From Polyangiaceae bacterium (GTDB taxonomy: Bacteria; Myxococcota_A; Polyangia; Polyangiales; Polyangiaceae), in NCBI GenBank assembly GCA_020848455.1, contig JADLAB010000386.1, forward strand, positions 1-51,806: a DNA stretch of 51,806 nt. Direction: 5' to 3'. The position numbers and the translations under genes are program-made. The first letter of the stretch is position 1; the number at the start of each line of letters is the position of its first letter. Of the stretch, positions 42,124 through 50,674 are shown piece after piece. The notes below the pieces were generated by a model, which saw only the letters and a program-made list of their open reading frames with translations, was not told where the DNA came from and made no database searches.

Positions 42124-42941
42124 TGGCGCGCCCGCTCATCCTGCTCTCGAACGACGACGGCTGGAACGCCCACGGGCTGCGTCTGCTCGCGGTCGAGCTC
42201 GAGCGCTTCGCGGACGTCGTCGTGTGTGCACCCGAGCGCGATCAGAGCGCCACGAGCCACGCGCTCACGCTGACGACGCCGCTCCGGCTGCGGCGCGTGT
42301 CCGAGCGCGTCTTCGCGCTCGACGGAACGCCCGCCGACTGTGTGTACGTGGCGCTCCACTCCGGCACCAAGATCCTGCCCGGCGCACCCACGGCCGTCGT
42401 GAGCGGCATGAACCACGGGCCGAACCTCGGCGTGGACGTCATGTACTCGGGCACGGTCGCGGCGGCGCGCGAGGCCGCCCACCGCGGCATCCCGGCCGTC
42501 GCCGTCTCGGCGGACGCGCGCGCCGACGCCCCGGCCGCGGCGGCGCTCGGCGCGCGGGTCGTCGCGGCGTTGCTGGCCGAGCTCGGCACGAGCAAGACCG
42601 AGTTCTCGTCCGCCCTCGGCACGCGCGCGGCCGACGGCGCGCCGCCCCCGCCGCTCCTCAACGTCAACGTGCCGCCCGGCGAGCGCTGGGAGCTCGCGGC
42701 GACGCGGCTCGGACGGCGGCGCTACGAGGACGACGTCGTCTACCGCAAGGACCCCCGCGATCGCGAGTACCTGTGGATCGGCGGCTCGCGCGTGCGTCAC
42801 GACACCGAGAGCGGCACCGACACCGCCGCCTACGAGGCGGGCATCGCGAGCGTCACGCCCCTCGGGCTCGACGTGTTCTGCCTGGCCCACCAGCCGCTCG
42901 CCGAGGCCGTGACGCGCCTGCCCGGGCAGTCCGGGCCCTGA
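42123..42941 (+). CDS. surE: 5'-nucleotidase SurE (survival protein)
   Basis: SurE dephosphorylates nucleoside 5'- and 3'-monophosphates with a divalent metal. The 272-residue protein begins PLILLSNDDGWNAHGLR, contains the conserved PERDQSATSHALT, FALDGTPADCVYVAL, SGMNHGPNLGVDVMYSGTV and LLNVNVP blocks, and ends with the C-terminal swap arm. It is co-transcribed with the ALDH gene through a TGATG overlap. Only 4 bp separate its stop from the convergent ribbon-helix-helix gene. Confidence 0.96.
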   Translation: MARPLILLSNDDGWNAHGLRLLAVELERFADVVVCAPERDQSATSHALTLTTPLRLRRVSERVFALDGTPADCVYVALHSGTKILPGAPTAVVSGMNHGPNLGVDVMYSGTVAAAREAAHRGIPAVAVSADARADAPAAAALGARVVAALLAELGTSKTEFSSALGTRAADGAPPPPLLNVNVPPGERWELAATRLGRRRYEDDVVYRKDPRDREYLWIGGSRVRHDTESGTDTAAYEAGIASVTPLGLDVFCLAHQPLAEAVTRLPGQSGP

Positions 42942-42945
42942 GACG

Positions 42946-43374
42946 TCACAGCCCGCGCGGGACCTTGTCGAGGTCGACCATGCTGAGCGCGTGCCGGATG
43001 AGCGCGCTCCGGTTCGCCTTGGTGAAGCCACGCCGCTTGAGCTCGGTCACCATGCGGTCGAGCTCGGCCAGGGCGTCCAGGTACATGGAGATGCAGATCA
43101 CCTTGTAGTGCTCCGGGCGGTCCTTCGGACCGAGCGCGCGCCCCGCGCCGTCGCCCCGCCTTGCGGCGTAGAACGCGCCGTGCAGCACGCCCTCCACCTC
43201 GTCTCGGTCGAAGAGCGCGTCGGCGGCAGCGCGCGTGCTGCGCGCCGCGCTCCCCGTCCCAGCGAGGTCGCGGGCGCTGCCCTCGACGGTCGCGTAGTGC
43301 CTGGTGTCCCCGTCCGAGGTCCGGTCGGCGCCGTCGGTTCCGAGCTGTCCACTTCTCGTCATGCGCGTCTCCAT
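42946..43374 (-). CDS. ribbon-helix-helix (CopG-like) DNA-binding protein, candidate partner of the zinc-finger ParA
   Basis: The protein (142 aa) has a polar, probably flexible N-terminal half and a C-terminal ribbon-helix-helix motif (about 92-133). The motif comprises a short beta strand KVICISMYLD, then helix ALAELDRMVTELKRR and helix NRSALIRHALSMV, in the CopG/Arc/ParG arrangement. Such proteins bind operators or centromere-like sites as dimers. The ATG is 9 nt after the stop of the ParA gene, and GAGG lies 7 nt before it, so the pair is one operon. In plasmid systems small RHH proteins (ParG-like, Omega) are ParA partners; that role here is inferred from position and fold. Confidence 0.8.
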   Translation of the reverse strand: METRMTRSGQLGTDGADRTSDGDTRHYATVEGSARDLAGTGSAARSTRAAADALFDRDEVEGVLHGAFYAARRGDGAGRALGPKDRPEHYKVICISMYLDALAELDRMVTELKRRGFTKANRSALIRHALSMVDLDKVPRGL

Positions 43375-43383
43375 TTGCTCGCC

Positions 43384-44784
43384 TCAGCCCGTCGCCAGGA
43401 GCTCCGCCCCGCGCTGGGATCGCTCGCTCGCCGCCGCTTCGCTCGCAGGCGCCACGTCGGCGCCGAGGCCGACGAGCACGCGCTCCACGAGCGCGCGGTA
43501 GTCCTCCGAGCCGTAGGTCCCCGGCGCGTGCTCGAAGATCGAGCGCGCCTGCGCCGGGGCCTCCTTCAGCTTGATGGTGGCACGCACCGGCGCGAGGCAG
43601 CGATCGCCGAAGTGCGAGCGCAGCGTGCCGAGCGCCTCGACGCAGATGTTGGCGCGCGCGTCGAAGAAGGTCGGCAGCACGCCCCAGATCGAGAGCCGGT
43701 GGTGGAGCAGCGCGTTGACGTTCTTGACGGTCTTCAGGACCTGACGCACGCCGACGAGCGACAGGTAGTCGCACGCCACCGGCACGAGCACGCCCTCGGC
43801 CAGGCAGAGGGCGTTCTGGTTCATGAGCGACAGGCTCGGCGAGCAGTCGACGATGACGTAGTCGTAGGCCGCGAGCGCCGGGGCGAGCCGCTGCGCGAGC
43901 ACGCGATCGCGGCTCTGGCGGCCGGCGAGGTAGAGCTCCGCGGCGGCGAGCGTCTCGTTCGACGGCAACAGATCGAGGTTCGGGCGCACGTTCTGGACGG
44001 CGTCGGCCGGGCGCAGACCCATCACGAGCACGTGGTAGAGCGAGCGCTCGGCCGAGGCGCCGAGCGACACCGCCACGTTGCCCTGCGAGTCCGTGTCGAC
44101 GAGCAGCACGCGCTTGCCCCGGTCCGCGAGGCCCGCCGCGAGGTTCACCGAGGTGGTGGTCTTGCCCGTGCCGCCCTTGTGGTTGAAGACCGCGATGCAG
44201 CGCGGCGCCGGCTCGCGCCCCTCGGCGTGAGCGGTCGGAGCCGGCGACACGGGCGCGCGCGGCGCGCGCGGCGCTGCCGCCGCCGCGGCGCTACGCGTCG
44301 GGCTCGAGGCCCGCGCGGCCGGGGCCACCGCCTGAGCGTGCGGCGCCACCGGCACCGCGGCGACACCCGCCACCCCGACGGCCGCGGGGATCGCGCTCGC
44401 GCGCAGCGTCGCGGGCGCGGCCTCGGGCGCCGCCGGGACGCGCTCGCTCCCCTGCTCCGCGGCGGGCCCTGCAGCCTCGCTCGAGCCGCGCGCCACGTCG
44501 CCGAGGCGCGCGCCGGCCGCCTCGCGCACGATGAGCGAGCGGCACGCCATGCTGCAGGCGTGCTTGCGAGCGCCCGCCACGTAGAGCACCTGCGACACGA
44601 GGCTCACGGCGAAGCGCTTGGCGCAGCCGTCGCACGCGACGCTGCCCGCCCCGGCGTGGCTGTGATCGAGGCACGTCTGGCTGCAGAAGAACAGGAAGCC
44701 CCCGTCCCGCTCCTCCATCTGGTAGCGGAACGTGACGTCGAAGTCGTTTCCACAGACGCTGCAGGCTTCGCGCAAGGTGGCCAC
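43384..44784 (-). CDS. ParA-family ATPase with duplicated N-terminal zinc fingers
   Basis: The protein (466 aa) starts at a GTG (44784) with GAGGAG 8 nt upstream. Two adjacent zinc-finger-like units have the same spacing: Cys8/11 with Cys34/38, and Cys51/54 with Cys77/81, each CX2C-X22-CX3C. They resemble TRASH/MYM-type fingers. An Ala/Pro-rich linker (about 90-192) leads to a ParA domain: deviant Walker A KGGTGKTT (203-210), then LLVDTDSQGN (Walker A') and DYVIVDCSPSL (Walker B). ParA ATPases position DNA or protein cargo by cycling on the nucleoid. No parB is nearby; an RHH protein follows instead. An in-frame GTG at 44835 is less likely. Confidence 0.88.
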   Translation of the reverse strand: MATLREACSVCGNDFDVTFRYQMEERDGGFLFFCSQTCLDHSHAGAGSVACDGCAKRFAVSLVSQVLYVAGARKHACSMACRSLIVREAAGARLGDVARGSSEAAGPAAEQGSERVPAAPEAAPATLRASAIPAAVGVAGVAAVPVAPHAQAVAPAARASSPTRSAAAAAAPRAPRAPVSPAPTAHAEGREPAPRCIAVFNHKGGTGKTTTSVNLAAGLADRGKRVLLVDTDSQGNVAVSLGASAERSLYHVLVMGLRPADAVQNVRPNLDLLPSNETLAAAELYLAGRQSRDRVLAQRLAPALAAYDYVIVDCSPSLSLMNQNALCLAEGVLVPVACDYLSLVGVRQVLKTVKNVNALLHHRLSIWGVLPTFFDARANICVEALGTLRSHFGDRCLAPVRATIKLKEAPAQARSIFEHAPGTYGSEDYRALVERVLVGLGADVAPASEAAASERSQRGAELLATG

Positions 44785-44910
44785 GGCGGTCGCTCCTCGC
44801 GCGCCACGACGGGGCGCGCACGCCACCTCGACCACGGCTGCGAGCGCGGGGCCAAGTTCGCGACGCGCACGCGGCGCCGCTCCGCGGGGGCGCCGTCGCG
44901 ACGGGAACGC

Positions 44911-46455
44911 TCAGTGCCGGAAGTGCCGCACGCCGGTGAAGACCATGGCGACCCCCGCGGCGTCGGCCGCCGCGATGACGTCGGCGTCCTTCTTGCTGCC
45001 CCCCGGCTGCGCGACCGCCGTCACGCCGTGACGCACGGCGAGCTCGAGCCCATCGGGGAACGGGAAGAAGGCGTCCGAGGCGAGGACGCTCCCCTTGGCG
45101 CGCTCGGCCGCCTTCGCACAGGCGATGTCGACGCTCTGGACGCGCGACATCTGCCCCGCTCCGACCCCGACCACCTGGGTCCCGCGCGCCAGCACGATGG
45201 CGTTCGACTTGACGTGCTTGCACACGCTCCAGGCGAAGGCGAGGCTCGCGAGCTCCTCGGGCGTGGGCGCCCGCTTCGTCACCACCTTGCCCGCGGCCAC
45301 CTCGCCCGTCCCCGTGGCATCCGCGTCCTGGACGGCGAAGCCGCCACCCACGCGTCGGAAGTCGAGCCCCGACGCCGCCGGAAACACGACGGTCTCGAGC
45401 AGCCGCAGCGCGGCCTTGGCGTGGAGCCTCTCGCGGGCCTCCGGCGTGAACGACGGAGCGATGATGCACTCGAGGAACGTCTCGGCGAGGATCTCCGCGG
45501 TCGCCGGATCGACCGTGCGGTTCAGCGCCACGACACCGCCGAACGCGCTCACCGGATCGCCCTCGCGCGCGAGCCGATAGGCCTCCGCGAGCGAGCGCGC
45601 GCTGGCGAGGCCGCACGGATTGCCGTGCTTGATGACCGCAGCCGCCGGGCTCTCGTGCTCGCGCAACACTTCAATTGCCGCGTGCAAATCAAGGTAATTG
45701 TTGAACGAAAGCTCCTTGCCGCCGAACTGCTCCGCGGCGCACAGGCTGGTCGGCGGCGCGGTCCGCTCGCGGTACAGGGCCGCCGACTGATGGGGGTTCT
45801 CGCCGTAGCGGAGCGCGGCGACGCGCTCGAGCGCCACCGTGAGGTAGCGCGGCAACGGATGGTGCCCAGGCGCCGGTACCGTATCGGTCGAGAGGTAGCT
45901 CGAGATGGCGCCGTCGTACGCGGCGGTGTGCGCGAAGACCTTGGCCGCGAGCCAGCTCCGGGTCTCGGCGCCGAGGCCACCCGTGCGCTCGAGCTCCTCG
46001 ACGAGCAGCGCGTAGTCGGTCGGGTCACAGACGGCGGCCACGCGCGCGTGGTTCTTGGCGGCGCTGCGCAGCATCGACGGGCCGCCGATGTCGATGTTCT
46101 CGATGATGTCCTCGCGGCTGGCACCGGCGCGCGCCGCGGTGCGCTCGAAGGGGTAGAGGTTCACGACCACGACGTCGATCGGGGCCGCCCCGAGGCGCAC
46201 GAGGTCGGCGTCGTCGCGACCGAGGCGCGCGAGCAGGCCGCCGTGGACGCGCGGGTGCAGCGTCTTGACCCGGCCGTCCATGACCTCGGGCGAGCCCGTG
46301 AAGTCCTCGACCGAGCGTGCCGGCACCTCGGCGTCGCGGAGCGCCTTCAGCGTGCCGCCCGTCGAGAGCAGCTCGAAGCCGTGGCGCACGAGCGCCCGAG
46401 CGAAGTCGACGATGCCGGTCTTGTCGGAGACGGAGAGGAGCGCGCGGCGTTGCAT
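44911..46455 (-). CDS. purH: bifunctional AICAR transformylase/IMP cyclohydrolase
   Basis: PurH catalyses the last two steps of IMP synthesis, using 10-formyl-THF (made by FolD). The 514-residue protein begins RRALLSVSDKTGIVDFARAL (IMP cyclohydrolase domain, ~1-195, with STGGTLKAL and KTLHPRVHGGLLA). It continues into the AICARFT domain with LRYGENPHQSAA, KELSFNNYLDL, VIKHGNPCG and C-terminal SDAFFPFPDGLE. The ATG at 46455 is the conserved start. Confidence 0.98.
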   Translation of the reverse strand: MQRRALLSVSDKTGIVDFARALVRHGFELLSTGGTLKALRDAEVPARSVEDFTGSPEVMDGRVKTLHPRVHGGLLARLGRDDADLVRLGAAPIDVVVVNLYPFERTAARAGASREDIIENIDIGGPSMLRSAAKNHARVAAVCDPTDYALLVEELERTGGLGAETRSWLAAKVFAHTAAYDGAISSYLSTDTVPAPGHHPLPRYLTVALERVAALRYGENPHQSAALYRERTAPPTSLCAAEQFGGKELSFNNYLDLHAAIEVLREHESPAAAVIKHGNPCGLASARSLAEAYRLAREGDPVSAFGGVVALNRTVDPATAEILAETFLECIIAPSFTPEARERLHAKAALRLLETVVFPAASGLDFRRVGGGFAVQDADATGTGEVAAGKVVTKRAPTPEELASLAFAWSVCKHVKSNAIVLARGTQVVGVGAGQMSRVQSVDIACAKAAERAKGSVLASDAFFPFPDGLELAVRHGVTAVAQPGGSKKDADVIAAADAAGVAMVFTGVRHFRH

Positions 46456-46540
46456 GGCGCGCGTCTACGCCGGCCGGGCGGGGGCGACAAGCACTGGTGC
46501 CACACCCCGCCACGGCCCCGCCCTCGCGGGCCGAAAGCGC

Positions 46541-49027
46541 CTACGACAGCGCCGGCGCGGGCTCGGGCGACGTCGGGCTCTTCGGGGGCAGCTCGCCGGC
46601 GTTCGGCGCGCCCTGCCGCACGAAGAGCTCGCCGTCGCGGAACTCGATCGTCGTCCGGGGCGGTCCGAGCATCGCCTCCGGATCCGGCAGCCGCAGCGCC
46701 TCGCGCAGCACCTCGTCCACGTGATCGACGAGCACGAGGCGCAGGTGCCGGAGCACGCGGCGCGGGATGTCGCGCAGGTCCTTGCGGTTGTCGAGCGGCA
46801 GCACGACCGTGCCGATGCCGGCGCGGTGGGCCGCGAGCAGCTTCTCCTTCAGGCCGCCGATCGGCTGCACGCGCCCGCGCAGCGTGATCTCACCCGTCAT
46901 CGCGACGTCGCACTTGACCGGCACCTTGAGCACGGCGCTCGCGATCGCCGTCACCATGGTGACGCCGGCGCTCGGCCCGTCCTTCGGCACGAAGTCGGGG
47001 AAGTGCACGTGGATGTCGATGCGGTCGAAGAGGTCGGCCGGCAGCCCGAAGCGCTCGAGCCGCCCGCGCACGTAGCTCACGGCCGCGCGCCCGCTCTCCT
47101 CCATGCCCTTCTTCAAGAGGCCCGTGATGACGAGCTTGCCCTTGCCCGGCACGACGCTCGCCTCGGTGTCGAGCAGATCGCCGCCGGTCGACATGTACAC
47201 GAGGCCCTTCACGAGGCCGATCTCGTCCTTCGCCTCCTTGCGCCCGAGCTGGTACTTCGGCACACCGAGGAGCTTCGGGATCGCCTTGCCGTTCACCTCG
47301 ATGGGCTTGTCCTTGCCCTCGGCGACGACGCGCCGCGCCACCTTGCGGCACACGCTCGCGAGCTCGCGCTCGAGGCTGCGCACGCCGCTCTCCTTCGTGT
47401 AGTGGTGGATGATGGTGCGGACGGCCGTCTCGGTGATGCTGAGCTTGAGCTCCTCGAGGCCGCACTCCTTGCGCTGGCGCGGGATGAGGTACTTGACGGC
47501 GATGTTGAGCTTCTCGAACTCGGTGTAGCCACCGAGCGAGAGGATCTCGAGCCGGTCCTGGAGCGGGATCGGAATGCCGCCGAGCGTGTTGGCGGTGGTG
47601 ATGAACATCACGTCCGAGAGGTCGTAGTCGAGGTCGAGGTAGTGATCGTTGAAGGAGTTGTTCTGCTCCCGATCCAGCACCTCGAGCAGCGCCGCGGCCG
47701 GGTCGCCGCGGAAGTCGCTCGACATCTTGTCGACCTCGTCGAGCAGGAACACCGGGTTGTTGGTGCCGGCCTTCTTCAGGCTCTGGATGATCTTGCCGGG
47801 CAAGGCGCCGATGTACGTGCGCCGGTGTCCGCGGATCTCCGCCTCGTCGCGCACGCCGCCTAGGCTCAGGCGCACGAAGCGCCGGCCCGTCGCGCGGGCG
47901 ATGCTCTTGGCGAGGCTCGTCTTGCCCACGCCCGGCGGCCCCACGAGGCACAGGACCGGACCGCGGAGCTGCTTCGTGAGCGCCTGGACGGCCAGGTACT
48001 CGAGGATGCGCTCCTTGATCTTCTTCATGCCGTAGTGGTCCTCTTCGAGGATCCGCTCGGCCTCCTCGATGTCGAAGCGCTCCTCGCTCTTCTCGAACCA
48101 GGGCAAATCGAGGACCCAGTCGATGTAGTTGCGCACCACGGTCGCCTCGGCGCTCGTGGGGTGCATCATCTTGAGCTTCTTCAGCTCCTTCTTGATCTTC
48201 TCGGTCGCCTCCTTGCTCATCCGCTTGCGCTTGACCGCCTCGGTGAGCTCCTGGATCTCGTTCTTGAACTCGTCGCGCTCCCCGCCGCCGAGCTCCTTCT
48301 GGATCGCCTGCATCTGCTCGTTGAGGTAGTACTCCTTCTGCGTGCGCTCCATCTGGCGCTTCACGCGCGAGCGGATCTTCTTCTCGACCTGCAGGATCTC
48401 GATCTCGCTCTGCATGATCTCCATGAGCCGCTCGAGGCGCTGGCGCGGGTCGGCCATCTCGAGCAAGCCCTGGCGGTCGGCGAGCTTCACCGTGGGCAGG
48501 TGAGCGATGATGGTGTCGGCGAGGCGGCTCGGCTCGTCGATGGCCTGCACGCTCATCAGCACCTCGGGCTGCACCTTCTTGTTGAGCTTCACGTAGGTCT
48601 CGAAGGTGGCCTGCACGCTGCGCATGAGCGCCTCGCTCGTCACGTCGCGCGCGTCGGGCTCGAGGATCGGCTCGGCCTCGACCATGAAGCACGGCGTCTG
48701 CTCGGCGTAGCGCAGGATGCGCGCGCGCCGCTTGCCCTCGACCAGCACCTTCACGGTGCCGTCGGGCAGGCGCAGGAGCTGCCGGATGTCGCCCACCGTC
48801 CCCACCGTGAAGATGTCCTCGGCCGTGGGGTCGTTCGTCTTCGCGTGGCGCTGCGCGGCGAGGAAGATCTCCTTGTCGCGGCCCATCGCCTCCTCGAGCG
48901 CCGCGATGGAGCGCTCGCGCCCCACGAAGAGCTGCGAGATCATGTGCGGGAACACGATGATGTCGCGCAGCGGCAGCAGCGGAAGCGCGACCACCGCGGC
49001 CGCCTTGTCGTCGTTCTTGAAGAACAT
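46541..49027 (-). CDS. lon: ATP-dependent protease La (Lon)
   Basis: The 828-residue protein has an N-terminal substrate-recognition (LAN) domain (about 12-205, [15 protein letters not shown]) and a helical region. The AAA+ module has Walker [14 protein letters not shown] and arginine-bearing [16 protein letters not shown], with a Walker B segment VFLLDEVDK. The Ser-Lys protease domain has catalytic Ser in [10 protein letters not shown] and Lys in [14 protein letters not shown]. Lon degrades damaged and regulatory proteins. The start is the ATG at 49027 with AGGTAGG just upstream. It is the gene after clpX on the same strand (186-bp gap). Confidence 0.98.
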   Translation of the reverse strand: MFFKNDDKAAAVVALPLLPLRDIIVFPHMISQLFVGRERSIAALEEAMGRDKEIFLAAQRHAKTNDPTAEDIFTVGTVGDIRQLLRLPDGTVKVLVEGKRRARILRYAEQTPCFMVEAEPILEPDARDVTSEALMRSVQATFETYVKLNKKVQPEVLMSVQAIDEPSRLADTIIAHLPTVKLADRQGLLEMADPRQRLERLMEIMQSEIEILQVEKKIRSRVKRQMERTQKEYYLNEQMQAIQKELGGGERDEFKNEIQELTEAVKRKRMSKEATEKIKKELKKLKMMHPTSAEATVVRNYIDWVLDLPWFEKSEERFDIEEAERILEEDHYGMKKIKERILEYLAVQALTKQLRGPVLCLVGPPGVGKTSLAKSIARATGRRFVRLSLGGVRDEAEIRGHRRTYIGALPGKIIQSLKKAGTNNPVFLLDEVDKMSSDFRGDPAAALLEVLDREQNNSFNDHYLDLDYDLSDVMFITTANTLGGIPIPLQDRLEILSLGGYTEFEKLNIAVKYLIPRQRKECGLEELKLSITETAVRTIIHHYTKESGVRSLERELASVCRKVARRVVAEGKDKPIEVNGKAIPKLLGVPKYQLGRKEAKDEIGLVKGLVYMSTGGDLLDTEASVVPGKGKLVITGLLKKGMEESGRAAVSYVRGRLERFGLPADLFDRIDIHVHFPDFVPKDGPSAGVTMVTAIASAVLKVPVKCDVAMTGEITLRGRVQPIGGLKEKLLAAHRAGIGTVVLPLDNRKDLRDIPRRVLRHLRLVLVDHVDEVLREALRLPDPEAMLGPPRTTIEFRDGELFVRQGAPNAGELPPKSPTSPEPAPALS

Positions 49028-49213
49028 CGTCCTACCTATCGCTCTCACCCGGCCGGGCGGCGCGGTACGGGCGCACGGGCACACCGACCGGCGTGAGCCC
49101 GCGACGAAGAATTGTCCGCCGCCGGGGCGCGCGCAAGCACGACCGCTCGCACGCCACCCGACCGGGACGCGCGCTCGCGCCGTCCCACCGCCCCCGAGCC
49201 GCCGGGCCGCGCC

Positions 49214-50509
49214 TCACGCCGGCGTGGCTTCCTCCATGTACACGACCAGCGGCTGCTCGTGGCGCGAGATGACTTCCTCGTTCACCACGAGCTCCTTCAC
49301 GCCCTTCTGGCCGGGGATCTCGTACATGATGTCGAGCATCGCGTCCTCGAGGATGGCGCGCAGACCGCGCGCGCCGCTGTTGCGCTCGAGCGCACGCTTG
49401 GCCACGGCCTCGAGGGCCTGGCGCGTGAACTTGAGGCGCACGTCGTCCATCTCGAAGAGCTTCTGGTACTGCTTGACCAGGCTGTTCTTGGGCCGCGTGA
49501 GGATGTCGACGAGCGCGGCCTCGTTGAGCTCGGTCAAGGTGGCGATGACCGGCAGGCGCCCGATGAACTCGGGGATGAGCCCGAACTTCAAGAGATCCTC
49601 GGGCTGCACCTGGCTCAGCACCTCGCCGAGCGGCAGGTCCTTGCGGCTCTTGATGTCGGCGCCGAAGCCGATGGTCGACTGACCGATGCGGCGCTTGATG
49701 ATCTGATCGAGACCGACGAAGGCGCCACCGCAGATGAACAGGATGTTGGTGGTGTCGACCTGCAGGAAGTCCTGCTGCGGGTGCTTGCGGCCGCCCTTGG
49801 GCGGCACGTTGGCCACCGTGCCCTCGATGATCTTGAGCAGGGCCTGCTGCACGCCCTCGCCCGAGACGTCGCGCGTGATGCTCGGGTTGTCGCTCTTGCG
49901 GCTGATCTTGTCGATCTCGTCGATGTAGACGATGCCGCGCTGCGCCGCCTCGACGTCGTGGTCGGCGTTCTGGAGCAGCTGGACGATGATGTTCTCGACG
50001 TCCTCGCCCACGTAGCCCGCCTCGGTGAGCGTGGTCGCGTCGGCGATGGCGAAGGGGACGTTGATGATCTTCGCCAGGGTCTGGGCGAGCAGCGTCTTGC
50101 CGCAGCCGGTCGGTCCGAGCAGCAGAATGTTCGACTTCGACAGCTCGACGTCGTCGTTCGCGACGCGGCTGTCGATGCGCTTGTAGTGGTTGTGCACGGC
50201 GACCGAGAGCACCTTCTTGGCGCGCTCCTGGCCGATCACGTACTCGTCGAGGATGGCCTTGATCTCGCGAGGCTTGGGCACCGGGGCCGAGCCCGCGGCC
50301 GGCTCCTCCTTCTCGACTTCCTCGGCGATGATGTCGTTGCACAGGCCGATGCATTCATCGCAGATGTACACCGTCGGTCCTGCGATGAGCTTCTTCACCT
50401 CTTTCTGCGATTTCCCGCAGAAGGAGCAGCTCAAGCTTCCGTTCGCATCGTCGCGCCGCCGATCCACTTCACCCTCGGAGTTGCTTGAACGCCGCGTCGC
50501 CCTGGGCAC
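49214..50509 (-). CDS. clpX: ClpX, ATP-binding unfoldase of the ClpXP protease
   Basis: The protein (431 aa, GTG start) has the N-terminal four-Cys zinc domain (CSFCGKSQ and [10 protein letters not shown]). Its AAA+ domain has Walker [16 protein letters not shown], the [10 protein letters not shown] pore loop, Walker [12 protein letters not shown], the RKHPQQDFL segment and FIGRLPV. It unfolds proteins for ClpP. clpP and tig, which usually precede clpX, are absent: the upstream gene is a Fic-like protein. A promoter candidate is at 50545-50573. Confidence 0.98.
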   Translation of the reverse strand: MPRATRRSSNSEGEVDRRRDDANGSLSCSFCGKSQKEVKKLIAGPTVYICDECIGLCNDIIAEEVEKEEPAAGSAPVPKPREIKAILDEYVIGQERAKKVLSVAVHNHYKRIDSRVANDDVELSKSNILLLGPTGCGKTLLAQTLAKIINVPFAIADATTLTEAGYVGEDVENIIVQLLQNADHDVEAAQRGIVYIDEIDKISRKSDNPSITRDVSGEGVQQALLKIIEGTVANVPPKGGRKHPQQDFLQVDTTNILFICGGAFVGLDQIIKRRIGQSTIGFGADIKSRKDLPLGEVLSQVQPEDLLKFGLIPEFIGRLPVIATLTELNEAALVDILTRPKNSLVKQYQKLFEMDDVRLKFTRQALEAVAKRALERNSGARGLRAILEDAMLDIMYEIPGQKGVKELVVNEEVISRHEQPLVVYMEEATPA

Positions 50510-50544
50510 GGGTGCCGGAGCACACCGTGGAGGTTGGAACGGCC

Positions 50545-50573
50545 AATGTAGATACGCCCATTGCCCCTAGCAA
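50545..50573 (-). promoter_or_regulatory. putative promoter of clpX
   Basis: On the minus strand TTGCTA (50573-50568) and TACATT (50550-50545), each four of six matches to consensus, are separated by 17 nt. Transcription would begin about 29 nt upstream of the GTG. The -35 box overlaps the inverted repeat at 50562-50583. Confidence 0.45.
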
Positions 50574-50583
50574 GCCAGGGGCA
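50562..50583. repeat. 7-bp inverted repeat overlapping the clpX -35 box
   Basis: TGCCCCT (50562-50568) and AGGGGCA (50577-50583) form a perfect dyad with an 8-nt spacer. The overlap with the putative -35 box suggests an operator. It could alternatively be a terminator hairpin for the upstream Fic-like gene, although no U-tract follows. Confidence 0.42.
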
Positions 50584-50674
50584 GGCGCGCAAGTTCAGTG
50601 CTTCTGCGCGCGTACGTGGCCGGCGCCGGCTGCCCGGCCCGGCGCGCGCCCGGGCGCAGCTCCCGGCCGGCGGC

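Noticed and set aside
42991-46887. A 1298-codon plus-strand open frame.
   Set aside because: It lies antisense to the RHH, ParA, purH and lon genes, all with clear conserved motifs on the minus strand; its translation is low-complexity Arg/His/Glu.
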